A DNA stretch of 64,000 nt. Source: Achromobacter xylosoxidans. Lineage in GTDB: Bacteria; Pseudomonadota; Gammaproteobacteria; Burkholderiales; Burkholderiaceae_B. The position numbers were made by a program, and so were the translations under genes. The DNA is taken from assembly GCF_014490035.1 (NCBI RefSeq), contig NZ_CP061008.1, forward strand, positions 1,364,001 to 1,428,000, read 5' to 3'. A model generated the notes under the pieces. The model ran no database searches. It saw nothing but the letters and a program-made list of their open reading frames with translations, and was not told the DNA's origin. Shown one piece after another: positions 52,495 to 62,386 of the stretch; positions within the stretch are counted from its first letter, which is position 1; every line of letters begins with the position of its first letter.

Positions 52495-54123
52495 TCAGGC
52501 GCGGCGCGTCTTGCGGCCGCTGCCGAACGCGGCGATGAGCGCCAGGCCGATCAGGGCCAGCGCCGTCTTGTCGCCGAAGCGCGCGTAGGGCGTCAGCCCC
52601 GTCATGCCTTGCACGGCCACCGGCAGCACGCCGGCCTGCAGCGGCGCGAGCTGGGCCGCGACGCGGCCCTTGGCGTCAATGGCGGCGGTGATGCCGGTGT
52701 TGGTGGAGGTCAGCATCGGCCGCGCCGTTTCCATGGTGCGCAGGCGGCCGATCTGCAGATGCTGGCGCAAGGCCCAGGAGTCGCCGAACCAGCCCAGGTT
52801 GCTGACGTTCACCAGTATGGTCGCGCCCGGTTCGCCGTTGGGGCCGGGCTGCAGCGCGGGCAGCAGGTCGGGTCCGAACAGGTCTTCGTAGCAGATGTTG
52901 AATGCGATGTGCTGGCCGCCGACGGCGAAGGGCGTCTGCCGCACCGCGCCGCGGTCGAAGTCGCCCAGCGGAATGTTCAGCATGTCCACGAACCAGTGGA
53001 AGCCGGGCGGCACGTATTCGCCCCAGGGCACCAGGTGGCGCTTGTCGTAGCGCATGGCGGTGCTGCCGGCCACGAGCTGTTCGACCGGGGTATTGCCGTC
53101 AAAGCCCATGACGCTGTTGGTGTAGCGGTCGCGGCCGTCGACGCGGTCGTGCAGCGGCACGCCCATGGCGATGGTGGCGTTGCGCTGGGCGGCCAGGTCG
53201 CGCCAGACCGCCCAGACGCGCGGATCCAATTGGTCCTGGAAAATCGGCAGCACGGTTTCCGGCAGGATGATCAGCTGCGGCGCGGGCACGCCCGGCGCCG
53301 GCGGCATGGCGGCCAGGTCCAGGTGGCGCGTCAGGCTCTGGTCGAGCAGGGCGGGGTCGAATTTCTGGGATTGTCCGATGTTGCCCTGGACCAGGCGCAC
53401 GTTCAGCGGATCGCCGGACGGCGTGGACCAGTCGATGCGGGACAGCGGCCAGCCGGCGGCGGCCAGGGCCAGCGCGATGCCGGCGGCCAGGGCGTGGCGC
53501 GAGCCGGTGCCGCTCTTGCGCGAGGGCTGCCACAAGCTGGCGAGGGCCGCGGCGACGAAGGCGGCCAGGAAAGCCATGCCATGCACGCCGAGCAGCGGCG
53601 CCCAGCCGGCGATGGGACTATCGACCTGCGCGTAACCGATGTTGAGCCAGGGAAAGCCGGTCAGCAGCACGGCGCGCAGCCATTCGAACGCGGCCCACAT
53701 CGCGGCCCAGGCCAGCGTGCCCGACAGGATGCGGGAGGGCGGAGAGCCCGGCTCCAGCGGCGCGTAGCGGCGCGCCAGCGCGCTGGCGGCGGCCGGGAAC
53801 AGGGCCAGGAAGGCCGACAGCGCCAGCACCGCGGCCACGGCCAGCGGCGCGGCCAGGTCGCCGTAGCGGTGCAGGCTGATGAAAATCCAGTACAAGCCCA
53901 ACGAGTAGCTAGCGAAGCTGAACAGCCAGCCGCGCAGCCAGGCCTGCTTGGCCGAAGGCGCGTACAGGGTGACGCGCGCGGCGATGGCCAGCATCAGGAC
54001 CTGGGTCACCGCCAACGCCCAATCCGGCAGGGGGCCGGGCGAGAACGTCAAGGCGTGCGCGGCGCCCGCCAGCACCAGGCCGGCGGCGCCGCGCAGATTA
54101 CGGCTGCGCGGGGTTTGGGTCAT
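52495..54123 (-). CDS. lnt: Apolipoprotein N-acyltransferase
   Basis: A 542-residue inner-membrane enzyme that adds the third acyl chain to lipoproteins. Six to seven N-terminal helices (1-220) are followed by a nitrilase-like domain with the Glu-Lys-Cys triad: Glu in ILPETVLP, Lys in [14 protein letters not shown], Cys in NICYEDLFG. Length and motif order are normal. Start ATG 54123 overlaps the corC stop by four bases. It is the last gene of the miaB-phoH-ybeY-corC-lnt block. Confidence 0.96.
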   Translation of the reverse strand: MTQTPRSRNLRGAAGLVLAGAAHALTFSPGPLPDWALAVTQVLMLAIAARVTLYAPSAKQAWLRGWLFSFASYSLGLYWIFISLHRYGDLAAPLAVAAVLALSAFLALFPAAASALARRYAPLEPGSPPSRILSGTLAWAAMWAAFEWLRAVLLTGFPWLNIGYAQVDSPIAGWAPLLGVHGMAFLAAFVAAALASLWQPSRKSGTGSRHALAAGIALALAAAGWPLSRIDWSTPSGDPLNVRLVQGNIGQSQKFDPALLDQSLTRHLDLAAMPPAPGVPAPQLIILPETVLPIFQDQLDPRVWAVWRDLAAQRNATIAMGVPLHDRVDGRDRYTNSVMGFDGNTPVEQLVAGSTAMRYDKRHLVPWGEYVPPGFHWFVDMLNIPLGDFDRGAVRQTPFAVGGQHIAFNICYEDLFGPDLLPALQPGPNGEPGATILVNVSNLGWFGDSWALRQHLQIGRLRTMETARPMLTSTNTGITAAIDAKGRVAAQLAPLQAGVLPVAVQGMTGLTPYARFGDKTALALIGLALIAAFGSGRKTRRA

Positions 54124-55010
54124 GCTTCGTCGGAGGGGCGGGAGGCTTGGGACGGGGCGTTGCGCTTGACGCGCAGCCAGATGGCGCGGCGCGCGTCGCC
54201 GCGGGCCACTTCCAGGCGCAGGCCGTCGAATTCGGCGGTGTCGCCGCGGCGCGGGATGCGGCCCAGCTGTCCGCCCATCCAGCCGCCGACGCTGTCGTAC
54301 TCGTCGTCGGGCAACTGGCAGCCGAACACTTCATTGAAGTGCGAGATGTCGGTGGCGGCCAGGACGCGCCACTGGTTTTCGCCTTCGGGGAAGATCGAGT
54401 CTTCCTCGGTTTCGTCGAATTCGTCTTCGATGTCGCCAACGATCTGTTCCAGCACGTCTTCCATCGTGACCAGGCCGGAAATGCCGCCATGCTCATCGAT
54501 GACGATGGCCTGGTGGTTGCGGCTGGCGCGGAACTCGTGCAGCAGCACGTTCAGGCGCTTGGATTCGGGGATGAACACCGCGGGCCGCACCAGCGTGCGC
54601 ACTTCGATGCCGGGTTCCAGCATGCAGCGCAGCAGATCCTTGGCCAGCAGGATGCCGATGATGTTGTCGCGGTCGCCCTCGTAGACGGGGAAGCGCGAGT
54701 GGGCGGTCTCGATGACCGAGGCCACCAGGTAGGGGATGGGCTGCGTGACGTCCAGCAGATCCATGCGCGAACGCGGGACCATGATGTCGCCCACGGTGCC
54801 TTCGGACACGGCGAGCGCGCCCTTGATCATCTTGTAGGATTCCGCGTCGAGCAGCTGGCGTTCGTGCGCGGCTTCCAGAACGGCCTTGATGCCTTCGCGG
54901 TCCTCGGGCTCGCGGCGCACGAGGGAAAGCAGGCGGTCTAGAAGGGATTTGGCGGCGGGTTTGGAGGAGCGAGCAGGCGTCGCTTCGGGAGCAGGGTAAG
55001 GGTCAGACAT
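54120..55010 (-). CDS. corC: CorC/HlyC-type CBS-domain protein (magnesium and cobalt efflux accessory)
   Basis: About 296 residues from ATG 55010 ([13 protein letters not shown]). Two CBS domains lie at about residues 65-190 ([66 protein letters not shown]), and a CorC_HlyC domain is at about 205-290. No membrane segments occur, as in E. coli CorC. It is linked to magnesium/cobalt homeostasis. The gene sits between ybeY and lnt as in many proteobacteria; a TTG at 55025 is a less likely start. Confidence 0.95.
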   Translation of the reverse strand: MSDPYPAPEATPARSSKPAAKSLLDRLLSLVRREPEDREGIKAVLEAAHERQLLDAESYKMIKGALAVSEGTVGDIMVPRSRMDLLDVTQPIPYLVASVIETAHSRFPVYEGDRDNIIGILLAKDLLRCMLEPGIEVRTLVRPAVFIPESKRLNVLLHEFRASRNHQAIVIDEHGGISGLVTMEDVLEQIVGDIEDEFDETEEDSIFPEGENQWRVLAATDISHFNEVFGCQLPDDEYDSVGGWMGGQLGRIPRRGDTAEFDGLRLEVARGDARRAIWLRVKRNAPSQASRPSDEA

Positions 55011-55070
55011 CGTCCGGGAGGACAAGTTATGGAGGGGCCAGCATAACCGATACTGGCCTGCAATTTGTAA

Positions 55071-55100
55071 CGGCGGTCCCCAAAATGAGGGGAACCGCCG
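55071..55100. other. Hairpin between ybeY and corC
   Basis: Arms CGGCGG-T-CCCC and GGGG-AA-CCGCCG pair around a 7-base loop, with a small internal bulge. On the minus strand it is about 63 bases after the ybeY stop and 61 bases before the corC start. No T-run follows, so it may be an attenuator or a processing/stability element. Confidence 0.4.
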
Positions 55101-55162
55101 CCATCTGCGCCTTGCTGGACGCCATTTTCAGCCAATTTCTCAGGGTTGACCCGAGTGCCGCG

Positions 55163-55636
55163 TCATGCCTCGACGTAAGGATCGGCGATGCGCATGGCGG
55201 CCAGCGTGGCGGTCTCCAGGGCTTCCATGCGCTTGGCGTCGCGGGCCTTGATGTGGTCGTAGCCCAGCGCGTGCAGCACGCCGTGGATGGTGAGGTGGGC
55301 GGCGTGGTCCAGCAGCGCCTTGCGCTGTTCGCGGGCCTCGCGCACCAGCACCGGCACGCACATGACGATGTCGCCGCGCGCAACGCCCAGCGGATCCACG
55401 CCATATTCGAAGGTCAGCACATTGGTGGCGTAGTCGCGGCCGCGAAAGTCGCGGTTCAGGCGCCGGCCTTCGGCCGCGCCGACCAGCCGCAGGCTCAGTT
55501 CCGCGGCCGAAAACGTGACCAGGCCGTCCTCGGCCGCGCCCGCCAGCGCGCGTTCGGCCCAGCGGCGCAGGCGCCAGCGGGGCAGGCGGGCTTCCTCGAC
55601 GCCGTATTGCACGGACAGGGACAGTTCAGGCTTCAT
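55163..55636 (-). CDS. ybeY: Endoribonuclease YbeY (rRNA maturation)
   Basis: A 157-residue metalloprotein required for 16S rRNA 3'-end processing and ribosome quality control. The zinc motif is HGVLHALGYDH with H118, H122 and H128. The RGRDYATNVLTFEYG region matches the family. The start overlaps the end of phoH by 11 bases. The reading is normal in length. Confidence 0.97.
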   Translation of the reverse strand: MKPELSLSVQYGVEEARLPRWRLRRWAERALAGAAEDGLVTFSAAELSLRLVGAAEGRRLNRDFRGRDYATNVLTFEYGVDPLGVARGDIVMCVPVLVREAREQRKALLDHAAHLTIHGVLHALGYDHIKARDAKRMEALETATLAAMRIADPYVEA

Positions 55637-56651
55637 CTTCGGCGGCGCGGTCGTAGGCGTCGACGATGCGGGCGACCAAGGGATGGCGCACGACGTCTCG
55701 GCTGGTGAATCGGGTGGTGGCGATGCCTTGCACGTCGTGCAGCACCTTCACCGCATGCGCCAGGCCGCTATCCTGGCCGCGCGGCAGGTCCACCTGCGAC
55801 GGGTCGCCGGTGATGACCGCCTTGCTGCCGAAGCCGATCCGCGTCAGGAACATCTTCATCTGTTCCGGCGTGGTGTTCTGCGCCTCGTCCAGGATGACGA
55901 AGGCATGGTTGAGCGTGCGGCCGCGCATATAGGCCAGCGGCGCGATTTCGATGGTTTGCTTTTCGAACAGGCGCTGCACCTTCTCGAAGCCCATCAGGTC
56001 GTACAGCGCGTCGTACAGCGGGCGCAGGTACGGGTCGACCTTCTGCGCCAGGTCGCCGGGCAGAAAGCCCAGGCGCTCGCCGGCTTCGACCGCGGGACGC
56101 GTCAGCACCAGGCGCTGCACCGTGTCGCGCTCCATCGCGTCGATGGCGCAGGCCACGGCCAGCCAGGTCTTGCCGGTGCCGGCGGGGCCGACGCCAAAGG
56201 TGATGTCGTGCTTGAGGATGTTGTTCAGGTAGTCGCGCTGGCGCGGCGTGCGCGGACGCAGGTCGCTGCGCTTGGTGCGCAGGGCGATGCTGTCGCTTTC
56301 GTCGTCCAGGGCGGGCAGCGGGTCGGCCTCGCGGGCCTGCTCTTCCTTCAGTTCCTGTTCCTGCCGCCCGACGCCGATCTCCACCAGCCCGAGCTGGATG
56401 TCGTCGACCGACAGGGCGCGGTGCACGGCCTGCTCGTGGAAGCGGCGCAGTATCCGGCCGGCCAGCTCCGCCAGTTCGCCTTCGATGGTGACGCGGCTGC
56501 CGCGGCGCGAGAGCTTGACGTTCATGCCGTCGGCCAACTGCCGCAGGTTTTCGTCCAGCGGGCCGCAGAGGTTGGCCAGATGGGTGTTGTCGCCGTCCAG
56601 GGTGACGACGATGGGCATGCTGCGACGGGCGCGGGAGCGGGGAGTGGTCAT
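55626..56651 (-). CDS. ybeZ: PhoH-like ATPase (YbeZ)
   Basis: A 341-residue PhoH-family protein. The Walker A motif is GPAGTGKT at residues 155-162, and [23 protein letters not shown] is the Walker B region. An N-terminal KH-like segment (15-75) precedes the ATPase core. It works with YbeY in RNA metabolism. The start overlaps the miaB stop by four bases, and its end overlaps ybeY. Confidence 0.95.
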   Translation of the reverse strand: MTTPRSRARRSMPIVVTLDGDNTHLANLCGPLDENLRQLADGMNVKLSRRGSRVTIEGELAELAGRILRRFHEQAVHRALSVDDIQLGLVEIGVGRQEQELKEEQAREADPLPALDDESDSIALRTKRSDLRPRTPRQRDYLNNILKHDITFGVGPAGTGKTWLAVACAIDAMERDTVQRLVLTRPAVEAGERLGFLPGDLAQKVDPYLRPLYDALYDLMGFEKVQRLFEKQTIEIAPLAYMRGRTLNHAFVILDEAQNTTPEQMKMFLTRIGFGSKAVITGDPSQVDLPRGQDSGLAHAVKVLHDVQGIATTRFTSRDVVRHPLVARIVDAYDRAAEDEA

Positions 56652-58081
56652 TCGGCCTCTTGGGGAGTGCGGTCCACGTCGGCGACCCGGGCGCGCAGCG
56701 AATTGGTGTGCGCTTCGGTGATGATGACGTCGACCATTTGTCCGATGAGCCGCGCGGGCGCGGCGAAGTTCACGATGCGGTTGTTCTCGGTGCGGCCCAT
56801 CAGCTCGTTCGGGTCGCGGCGCGAGGGGCCTTCGACCAGCAGGCGCTGGCGCGTGCCGACCATGTTGCGGGCGATCGTGGCCGCCTGCTCGTTGATCAGC
56901 GCCTGCAGGCGCTGCAGGCGGCGCAACTTCACGTCCTGCGGCGTGTCGTCGTGCAGGTCGGCGGCGGGCGTGCCCGGGCGGCGCGAATACACGAACGAGA
57001 AGGAGGTGTCGAAACCGACGTCCTCGATCAGCTTCATGGTCTTTTCGAAGTCTTCCTCGGTTTCGCCGGGGAAGCCCACGATGAAGTCCGAGGACAGCGT
57101 CAGGTCCGGGCGGGCGGCGCGCAGGCGGCGCACCACGGACTTGAATTCCAGGGTGGTGTAGCCGCGCTTCATGGCCGCCAGCACGCGGTCGCTGCCGGCC
57201 TGCACCGGCAGGTGCAGGAAGGACACCAGCTTGGGCAGGCGGGCGTAGGCGTCCACCATGCGCTGGGTCATTTCCTTGGGGTGCGAGGTGGTGTAGCGGA
57301 TGCGCTCGATGCCCGGGATTTCGTGCACGTATTCCAGCAGCATGGCGAAGTCGGCGATCTCGTCGCTGTCCGTCATGCGGCCGCGGTAGGCGTTGACGTT
57401 CTGGCCCAGCAGCGTCACTTCCTTCACGCCCTGGTCGGCCAGGTCGGCGACTTCCACCAGCACGTCCTCGAAGGGGCGCGAGACTTCCTCGCCGCGCGTG
57501 TAGGGCACGACGCAGAAGCTGCAGTACTTGCTACAGCCTTCCATGATGGAGACGAACGCCGTGGCGCCGTCCACGCGGGGCGGCGGCATGTTGTCGAACT
57601 TTTCGATCTCGGGAAAGCTGATGTCCACCTGCGAGCGGCCTTCGTCGCGGCGGCGCTTGATCAGGTCCGGCAGGCGGTGCAGCGTCTGCGGACCGAACAC
57701 CACGTCCACGTAGGGCGCGCGCTTGACGATGGCTTCGCCTTCCTGGCTGGCCACGCAGCCGCCCACGCCGATCACCAGGTTGGGATTGGTTTTCTTCAGG
57801 TGCTGCACCCGGCCCAGGTCCGAGAAGACCTTTTCCTGCGCCTTCTCACGCACCGAACAGGTGTTGAAGAGGATGACGTCGGCGTCTTCGGGGTTGTCGG
57901 TCAGCTCCAGGCCCTGGTCGCCGCGCAGCACGTCGGCCATCTTGTCCGAGTCGTACTCGTTCATCTGGCAGCCGAAGGTGCGGATGTACAGCTTGCGGGG
58001 GGAGCCGGCGTCGGCGGCGGGGAGGGCGGCGTTGGCGCCGTCGGGCGCGGCGTCGGCGCGCTTGAGGGTAGTTTCTTGCAT
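56648..58081 (-). CDS. miaB: tRNA-2-methylthio-N6-dimethylallyladenosine synthase
   Basis: A 477-residue radical-SAM methylthiotransferase modifying A37 of tRNAs. The N-terminal UPF0004 domain supplies cluster cysteines C38 ([12 protein letters not shown]), C75 ([12 protein letters not shown]) and the one in [12 protein letters not shown]; the radical-SAM motif is [19 protein letters not shown]. The C-terminal TRAM domain spans about 405-470 ([25 protein letters not shown]). It heads the miaB-phoH-ybeY-corC-lnt run and is divergent from the PAP2 gene. Confidence 0.96.
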   Translation of the reverse strand: MQETTLKRADAAPDGANAALPAADAGSPRKLYIRTFGCQMNEYDSDKMADVLRGDQGLELTDNPEDADVILFNTCSVREKAQEKVFSDLGRVQHLKKTNPNLVIGVGGCVASQEGEAIVKRAPYVDVVFGPQTLHRLPDLIKRRRDEGRSQVDISFPEIEKFDNMPPPRVDGATAFVSIMEGCSKYCSFCVVPYTRGEEVSRPFEDVLVEVADLADQGVKEVTLLGQNVNAYRGRMTDSDEIADFAMLLEYVHEIPGIERIRYTTSHPKEMTQRMVDAYARLPKLVSFLHLPVQAGSDRVLAAMKRGYTTLEFKSVVRRLRAARPDLTLSSDFIVGFPGETEEDFEKTMKLIEDVGFDTSFSFVYSRRPGTPAADLHDDTPQDVKLRRLQRLQALINEQAATIARNMVGTRQRLLVEGPSRRDPNELMGRTENNRIVNFAAPARLIGQMVDVIITEAHTNSLRARVADVDRTPQEAE

Positions 58082-58249
58082 GATGGTCGCCGTGACGGGT
58101 GTAGATCCCGGGGGCAGAATGGTAGGAAACCCGGGATTTTAACCCTTGCCCGAATTTGCTTCTTGGTCTGGCGCGCGCAGGCCGTTACGATAGCGTGCCG
58201 GGCTGATTCCACAGTCCAGAATATTTCTCATTTCCCGACAGCGGTACCG

Positions 58250-59011
58250 ATGAACAGCAACCCCCTGACGCCTTCGGCGGCCGCTCCCGTATCCGACGCC
58301 GCGGCCGGTTCCGCGCCCGACCAGTTCCGCAACCCGTTTTCCGCTCTGACCTGGGTGCTGCTGGGCTGCGCGCTGGCGCTGGCCGCCAGCGCCTGCGCGT
58401 TATGGGTCGACCTGCCGTTGGCGGTGTGGATCAAGCAGTCGGTGTCCGAAGGCGTGAACGAATCCTTCGAATGGATCGGCGAACTCGGCGAAAGCGGCCC
58501 CTATATCGGCGTGGCGCTGGCCTTCTACGTGATCGGCCTGGTCGGCCTGGCGCGCGGCTGGCGCAACCCGGTGCGCATGAGCTACGCCAGCATGGCGCGC
58601 GGCAGCCTGCTGATGCTGTCGACCATGGCGGTCGGCGGGCTGGTGGTGCTGGTGCTCAAGCGTTCGGTGGCGCGGGCGCGCCCCGAGCTCTTCTTCGAGA
58701 AGGGCATCTACGGGCTGGGCGAGTCTTTCTCCCGTGCCCAGCTGTACAACTCCTTCCCTTCCAGCCACACCTATGCGGCATTTGCCGTGGCGGTGGTGCT
58801 GGGCATCCTGGCGCCGCGCTGGCGCTGGGTCTTCCTGCTGCTGGCGGCGCTGGTGGCGATGAGCCGGCTGGTCAACCTGGACCACTATCTGTCGGACGTG
58901 ATGACGGCCGCGGGTATCGCGGTGCTGGTCGGGCACGTATTGGCGCCCCGGGTGCTGGGCGCCAGCTACCAATGGCCTCTGCGCGCGCCCTGGCGCTGGT
59001 GGAAGAAGTAA
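58250..59011 (+). CDS. PAP2-family membrane phosphatase
   Basis: A 253-residue membrane phosphatase of the PAP2 type. The phosphatase signature is split as KRSVARARPE (motif 1), SFPSSHTYAAF (motif 2) and SRLVNLDHYLSDVMTAAG (motif 3), with six predicted helices. ATG 58250 (MNSNPLTPSAAAP) was chosen as the first plausible start after the divergent miaB promoter. A longer open frame upstream is a shadow of miaB. Family members act on undecaprenyl pyrophosphate or phosphatidic acid. Confidence 0.9.
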   Translation: MNSNPLTPSAAAPVSDAAAGSAPDQFRNPFSALTWVLLGCALALAASACALWVDLPLAVWIKQSVSEGVNESFEWIGELGESGPYIGVALAFYVIGLVGLARGWRNPVRMSYASMARGSLLMLSTMAVGGLVVLVLKRSVARARPELFFEKGIYGLGESFSRAQLYNSFPSSHTYAAFAVAVVLGILAPRWRWVFLLLAALVAMSRLVNLDHYLSDVMTAAGIAVLVGHVLAPRVLGASYQWPLRAPWRWWKK

Positions 59012-59055
59012 GCCTGGTCCAGGCGGCCGGCCATGAGCCGGCTTCAGGCGGCGGC

Positions 59056-59766
59056 TTACGCGAAGTTCACCACCACGCGCCGGTTCGTGCGGCTTTTCTT
59101 TTCGATCTTGGTGACTGCTACGGCGCCGATTTCGCCCGTGTTGGCCACGTGCGTGCCGCCACAGGGCTGGCGGTCCACGCCGGGGATCTCGACGATGCGT
59201 ATGCTGGCCGTGCCTGCCGGGGGCGCGGCGCCGATGGTGCGCACCAGATCGGGTTGCGCGGCCAGTTCCTCGGGCGTGATGCAGTTGATGCTGACGCCGG
59301 TACGGGCGTCGATCAGGGCGTTCAGGCGTTCGGTCAGGTCGGCCTTGTCCAGCGTGGATTCGGGCAGGTCGAAGTCGATGCGGGCGGAATCGGGCGAAAT
59401 ATTGCAGCCGGTCACCGGCGCGGGCACCAGCGAGCCCAGCAGGTGCAGGCAGGTATGCAGGCGCATGAGGCGGTGGCGCCGCGGCCAGTCGATGGCCACC
59501 GAAACGCGCTCGCCCACTTGCGGCGCGATGTCGCCTTCCAGCACGTGCAGGATGCGCTTGCGGTCTTCGGCGTAGACGGTGTCGGTGAGCGCCAGTGCGC
59601 GGCCGTCGGCCAATGTCAACGTGCCGCTGTCGCCCGCCTGGCCGCCGCTGCGCGCGTAGCAGACGGTCTCGTCCAGTTCGACGCCCTCGGGGCTGACCGC
59701 GATCACGGTGGCCTCGCACCGGTCCAGATAAGGGTCTTCGTCGAAACGCTTGCGGGTGGAATGCAT
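59056..59766 (-). CDS. Alanyl-tRNA editing protein (AlaX type)
   Basis: A 236-residue freestanding editing domain that hydrolyses mischarged Ser- or Gly-tRNA(Ala). The zinc ligands are H104 and H108 (HTCLH) and C202 and H206 (QPCGGTHVANTGEIG). The N-terminal beta-barrel (MHSTRKRFDEDPYL; CYARSGGQAGDSGTL) is the second module typical of AlaX-M. Start ATG 59766 was chosen over a more distal in-frame site at 59802. It is convergent with the PAP2 gene and follows the VOC gene. Confidence 0.93.
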   Translation of the reverse strand: MHSTRKRFDEDPYLDRCEATVIAVSPEGVELDETVCYARSGGQAGDSGTLTLADGRALALTDTVYAEDRKRILHVLEGDIAPQVGERVSVAIDWPRRHRLMRLHTCLHLLGSLVPAPVTGCNISPDSARIDFDLPESTLDKADLTERLNALIDARTGVSINCITPEELAAQPDLVRTIGAAPPAGTASIRIVEIPGVDRQPCGGTHVANTGEIGAVAVTKIEKKSRTNRRVVVNFA

Positions 59767-59816
59767 GTAAAGGGTCTCCGGATGTTCTGGGTTTTTTTGC
59801 AAGGCGGGGCGGACAG

Positions 59817-60494
59817 TCAGGCCAGGATCTTCAGGCCGTCGGCTGTTTCGATCTGCGCGCTCAGGCGCGGCGGGCCGTCAGTCTGTTCCAGCTGGATCAG
59901 GTGGTCCGCGCCCAGCCAGGCCAGCCCCTGGCGCAGCAGTCCGGCCTGCGGATGGCTGCCGGAAAGTTGCTTGAGGACGAGGTCCTGGCGCGGCAGGCTG
60001 ACGCCGGGGTAGTCGGCCACGTCCCACTGGATCAGCGTGGGCAGCAGGCCGTCGCCAGCCGCGTGGCCGGCTTCGCGCCAGGCGGGCAGGCTGCCATCGT
60101 CCGGCACCGTCAGCCGCCAGCGCAAATGGCCGCGCTCCATGGGGATGGCGGGAGGAATGCGCGCGGGATGCTCGGCCTGCATGCGGGTCAGATCCTGCGG
60201 CGCTTCGACCCGTGCCGCCCAATGCGCCAGGTAGGGGCCCTGGGCGATGCGGGCGCGGACGGCGTCCTGATCGAGCCCGAACCAGCGCGGCCGCGCAGGC
60301 GCCGGGGCCTGCGGATCGATGGCAATGACTTCAAGGTAGATGCCGCCGGCCATGCCCAGCACCCGGTTGTGGGTGCCCATGCGCGGATGCGCGCCGCCGC
60401 CCGAGGGGGCGATGCCGAGCAGTCCGGCGACGTATTCGGCGCCGCTGTCCAGGTCCGCGGCGGCGATGACGAGGTGATCGATGACGAGTTTCAT
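59817..60494 (-). CDS. VOC-family (glyoxalase-like) protein
   Basis: A 225-residue glyoxalase-like domain protein. The N-terminus IDHLVIAAADLDSGAEYVAGLLGIAPSGGGAHP with GTHNRVLGMAGGIYLEVIAIDP is typical of the Glyoxalase_3/VOC group; the metal-binding His/Glu pattern is visible (H8 in the first strand, and E in YLEVIAID). The C-terminal half is a divergent second repeat. The reaction is not known. It is upstream of alaX on the same strand. Confidence 0.88.
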   Translation of the reverse strand: MKLVIDHLVIAAADLDSGAEYVAGLLGIAPSGGGAHPRMGTHNRVLGMAGGIYLEVIAIDPQAPAPARPRWFGLDQDAVRARIAQGPYLAHWAARVEAPQDLTRMQAEHPARIPPAIPMERGHLRWRLTVPDDGSLPAWREAGHAAGDGLLPTLIQWDVADYPGVSLPRQDLVLKQLSGSHPQAGLLRQGLAWLGADHLIQLEQTDGPPRLSAQIETADGLKILA

Positions 60495-60564
60495 GGTGCG
60501 GCTATGGTAGCGAATCCGCGCGGATCCGTACCCGTACAGCGCGACGGGGGGCGGCGGTACAGTG

Positions 60565-61170
60565 TCAGACGCCCAGGTCCCGGCGCTTCAGCACCCGGTC
60601 TATCAAGCCCCATTCCAGCGCTTCTTCCGCGCTCATGTAGCAGTCGCGGTCCAGTGTGCGCTCGACGTCTTCGTAGCTGCGTCCGCAGTGCTGGGCGTAG
60701 ACGCGCGTGACGCGGTCCTTGGTCCTGCGCATTTCCTCGGCGTGGATGAGCACGTCCGAGGCCTGGCCCTGGAAGCCGCCCAAAGGCTGATGCACGTGCA
60801 CGCTGGCATTGGCCAGCGCGCATCGTTCGCCGGGTTCACCCGCCATCAGCAGGAACGAGCCCATGGAGCGCGCCGTACCCATGCACAGCGTGTGCACCGG
60901 CGCGGTGATGAACTGCATGGTGTCGTACATGGCCAGGCCGCTGGTGATGACCCCGCCAGGAGAGTTGATGTAGAGATGGATGGGCTTGGTCGGGTTCTCG
61001 GATTCCAGGAACAGCAGCTGGGCGCAGACCAGCGCCGACACCGAGTCGTTGACTTCGCCGTTCAGGAAGATGATGCGGTCGCGCAGCAGCCGCGAATAGA
61101 TGTCGAAGGACCGCTCGCCGCGGCCGGATTGCTCGACCACCATGGGTACGTATTGCATCACGTCCTGCAT
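60565..61170 (-). CDS. clpP: ClpP-family serine protease (paralogue)
   Basis: A 201-residue Clp protease subunit with an intact triad: S102 (GTARSMGSF), H127 ([12 protein letters not shown]) and D176 ([19 protein letters not shown]), with spacing of 25 and 49 residues as in E. coli ClpP. The nucleophile region differs from the usual GQAASMGA, and no clpX, clpA or tig gene is adjacent, so it is probably a second, divergent ClpP copy. Start ATG 61170 ([14 protein letters not shown]) is behind AGGAGA. Confidence 0.92.
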   Translation of the reverse strand: MQDVMQYVPMVVEQSGRGERSFDIYSRLLRDRIIFLNGEVNDSVSALVCAQLLFLESENPTKPIHLYINSPGGVITSGLAMYDTMQFITAPVHTLCMGTARSMGSFLLMAGEPGERCALANASVHVHQPLGGFQGQASDVLIHAEEMRRTKDRVTRVYAQHCGRSYEDVERTLDRDCYMSAEEALEWGLIDRVLKRRDLGV

Positions 61171-61214
61171 GGACGAATCTCCTGGGTTGCGATTGCCTTG
61201 CGCTTGGGCCGGGT

Positions 61215-61574
61215 TCAGGCGGCGCGCATGAGGAAGGGGCTGGCGTCGTTGGCGGCGAGGCGCCCGCGGCGCTCCAGCCGCGCGTCGTCCAGCGCGTGGA
61301 TGATGCGCAGGAGCGTGCGGCCGTCGGCGACGGGCCGGATCTGGAAGGTCACCAGGCTTTCGAGGAAAGGCGGTTCCTCGTCGCGCATGCGGTATCGGAT
61401 TTCTTCAGCTGGCGTCGCGTCCGCGGGTTCGGCGCTGGCCAGCGCCCGTCCAGGCAGCCATTGTTCGCGGAATTCGGGGATGCTGATGGCGCGCCAGACT
61501 TTTTCGGGCGGCGCGTCGAGTTCGTATTCGAGCACGATGTCCTGGGGCGGGTCTTGCGGCGCGGTCGGCTTCAT
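61215..61574 (-). CDS. SRPBCC/AHSA1-domain protein
   Basis: A 119-residue START-like protein of the AHSA1 kind ([49 protein letters not shown]). ATG 61574 overlaps the ArsR stop by four bases (ATGA). ArsR/AHSA1 pairs of this kind are common, and the SRPBCC partner probably binds a hydrophobic ligand. An in-frame upstream extension lies in the ArsR gene and was rejected. Confidence 0.9.
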   Translation of the reverse strand: MKPTAPQDPPQDIVLEYELDAPPEKVWRAISIPEFREQWLPGRALASAEPADATPAEEIRYRMRDEEPPFLESLVTFQIRPVADGRTLLRIIHALDDARLERRGRLAANDASPFLMRAA

Positions 61575-61885
61575 TGGTCCATGTCCTTGAGCAGGGCGTT
61601 CAGGGCTTCGATGCGGGCCGGCCAGTAGGCGCGGTACTTCGCCAGCCATCCGGCAATGAGCGCGAGTCCGTCGGGGTCGACTTCATAGTTCACGAAACGG
61701 CCTTGTTTTTCCTCGCGCACCAGGCGCGCCTTGCGCAGCACGGAAAGGTGCTGCGACATGGCTGGCTGGCTGATCTCCATGCCCACGCGCAGGGCGCTGG
61801 CGTTCATGCCGCCGGTGGCGAGCTTTTCGAAGATGGCGCGGCGGGTCGGATCGGCCAACGCCTTGAAGATGTCGTTCTCGAGCAT
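61571..61885 (-). CDS. ArsR-family transcriptional regulator
   Basis: A 104-residue winged-helix protein (IFKALADPTRRAIFEKLATGGMNASAL; GMEISQPAMSQHLSVLRKARLVREEKQGRFVNYEV). No metal-binding cysteine cluster (such as CxC) is present, so it is not a typical metal sensor. It is coupled to the AHSA1-like gene by a four-base overlap. An AT-rich TATTG-containing direct/inverted arrangement just upstream (61889-61918) may contain its operator. Confidence 0.93.
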   Translation of the reverse strand: MLENDIFKALADPTRRAIFEKLATGGMNASALRVGMEISQPAMSQHLSVLRKARLVREEKQGRFVNYEVDPDGLALIAGWLAKYRAYWPARIEALNALLKDMDQ

Positions 61886-62005
61886 GACAATACATTAGTC
61901 AATACTTATGTATTGGTCAAGCGGAAGGCATCCTGTGCGCGTCCGCGAACCGTTTGCGATCGCGGCTGGCACAATGGCGCCGGACCTGCAGCCGGGAGCG
62001 ATGCC

Positions 62006-62341
62006 GTGGCTTTTCTTTTATTCCCCGTCTTGTTCGCGGCCAGCCTGCTGATCAGCCTGGCGGCCAGCGCCGTGCACGGCCGCCGTCATGGTTGGACGGC
62101 CCCGGCCACGCGGCGGTGGCTGTTCGTGGCGGGATGTCTTGTGCTTTCGTATCTGGGCGGCCTGGCGCTGGTCATTCATGACCCGTATTTCGACGACAAC
62201 GGGGTGCCTGAATTCATTCCGTGGCGTTTCCGCTGGACCTGGGCCTGGCTCTACGCCGGCTTGCTCCAGTTCGCCGTGGTTCCCGGCGGTCTGGCCCTGC
62301 GGTTCCTGGCCAGGCGCAAGGCGGCAAGCGCCGCGCAATAA
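62006..62341 (+). CDS. Small membrane protein of unknown function
   Basis: A 111-residue membrane protein starting at GTG 62006, preceded by GGGAG. Three hydrophobic segments are visible (FLLFPVLFAASLLISLAA, RRWLFVAGCLVLSYLGGLALVI, WLYAGLLQFAVVPGGLAL) with a polar loop containing DPYFDDNGVPEFIPW. I do not recognise the family. It is divergent from the ArsR gene and ends at a strong bidirectional terminator shared with secF. Confidence 0.7.
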   Translation: MAFLLFPVLFAASLLISLAASAVHGRRHGWTAPATRRWLFVAGCLVLSYLGGLALVIHDPYFDDNGVPEFIPWRFRWTWAWLYAGLLQFAVVPGGLALRFLARRKAASAAQ

Positions 62342-62342
62342 A

Positions 62343-62367
62343 AAACCCGCCGCAATGCGGCGGGTTT
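62343..62367. terminator. Bidirectional Rho-independent terminator
   Basis: Perfect 11-base arms (AAACCCGCCGC and complement) around a 3-base loop, flanked by an A-run on one side and TTT on the other. It ends both the plus-strand small membrane gene and the minus-strand sec operon; the minus-strand direction has the stronger T-run. Confidence 0.9.
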
Positions 62368-62386
62368 CTCTTCAAGCGGAAACGGA

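Noticed and set aside
56660..58249. Upstream extension of the PAP2 phosphatase gene
   Set aside because: This part is antisense to miaB and lacks membrane segments; ATG 58250 gives a normal-sized PAP2 protein.
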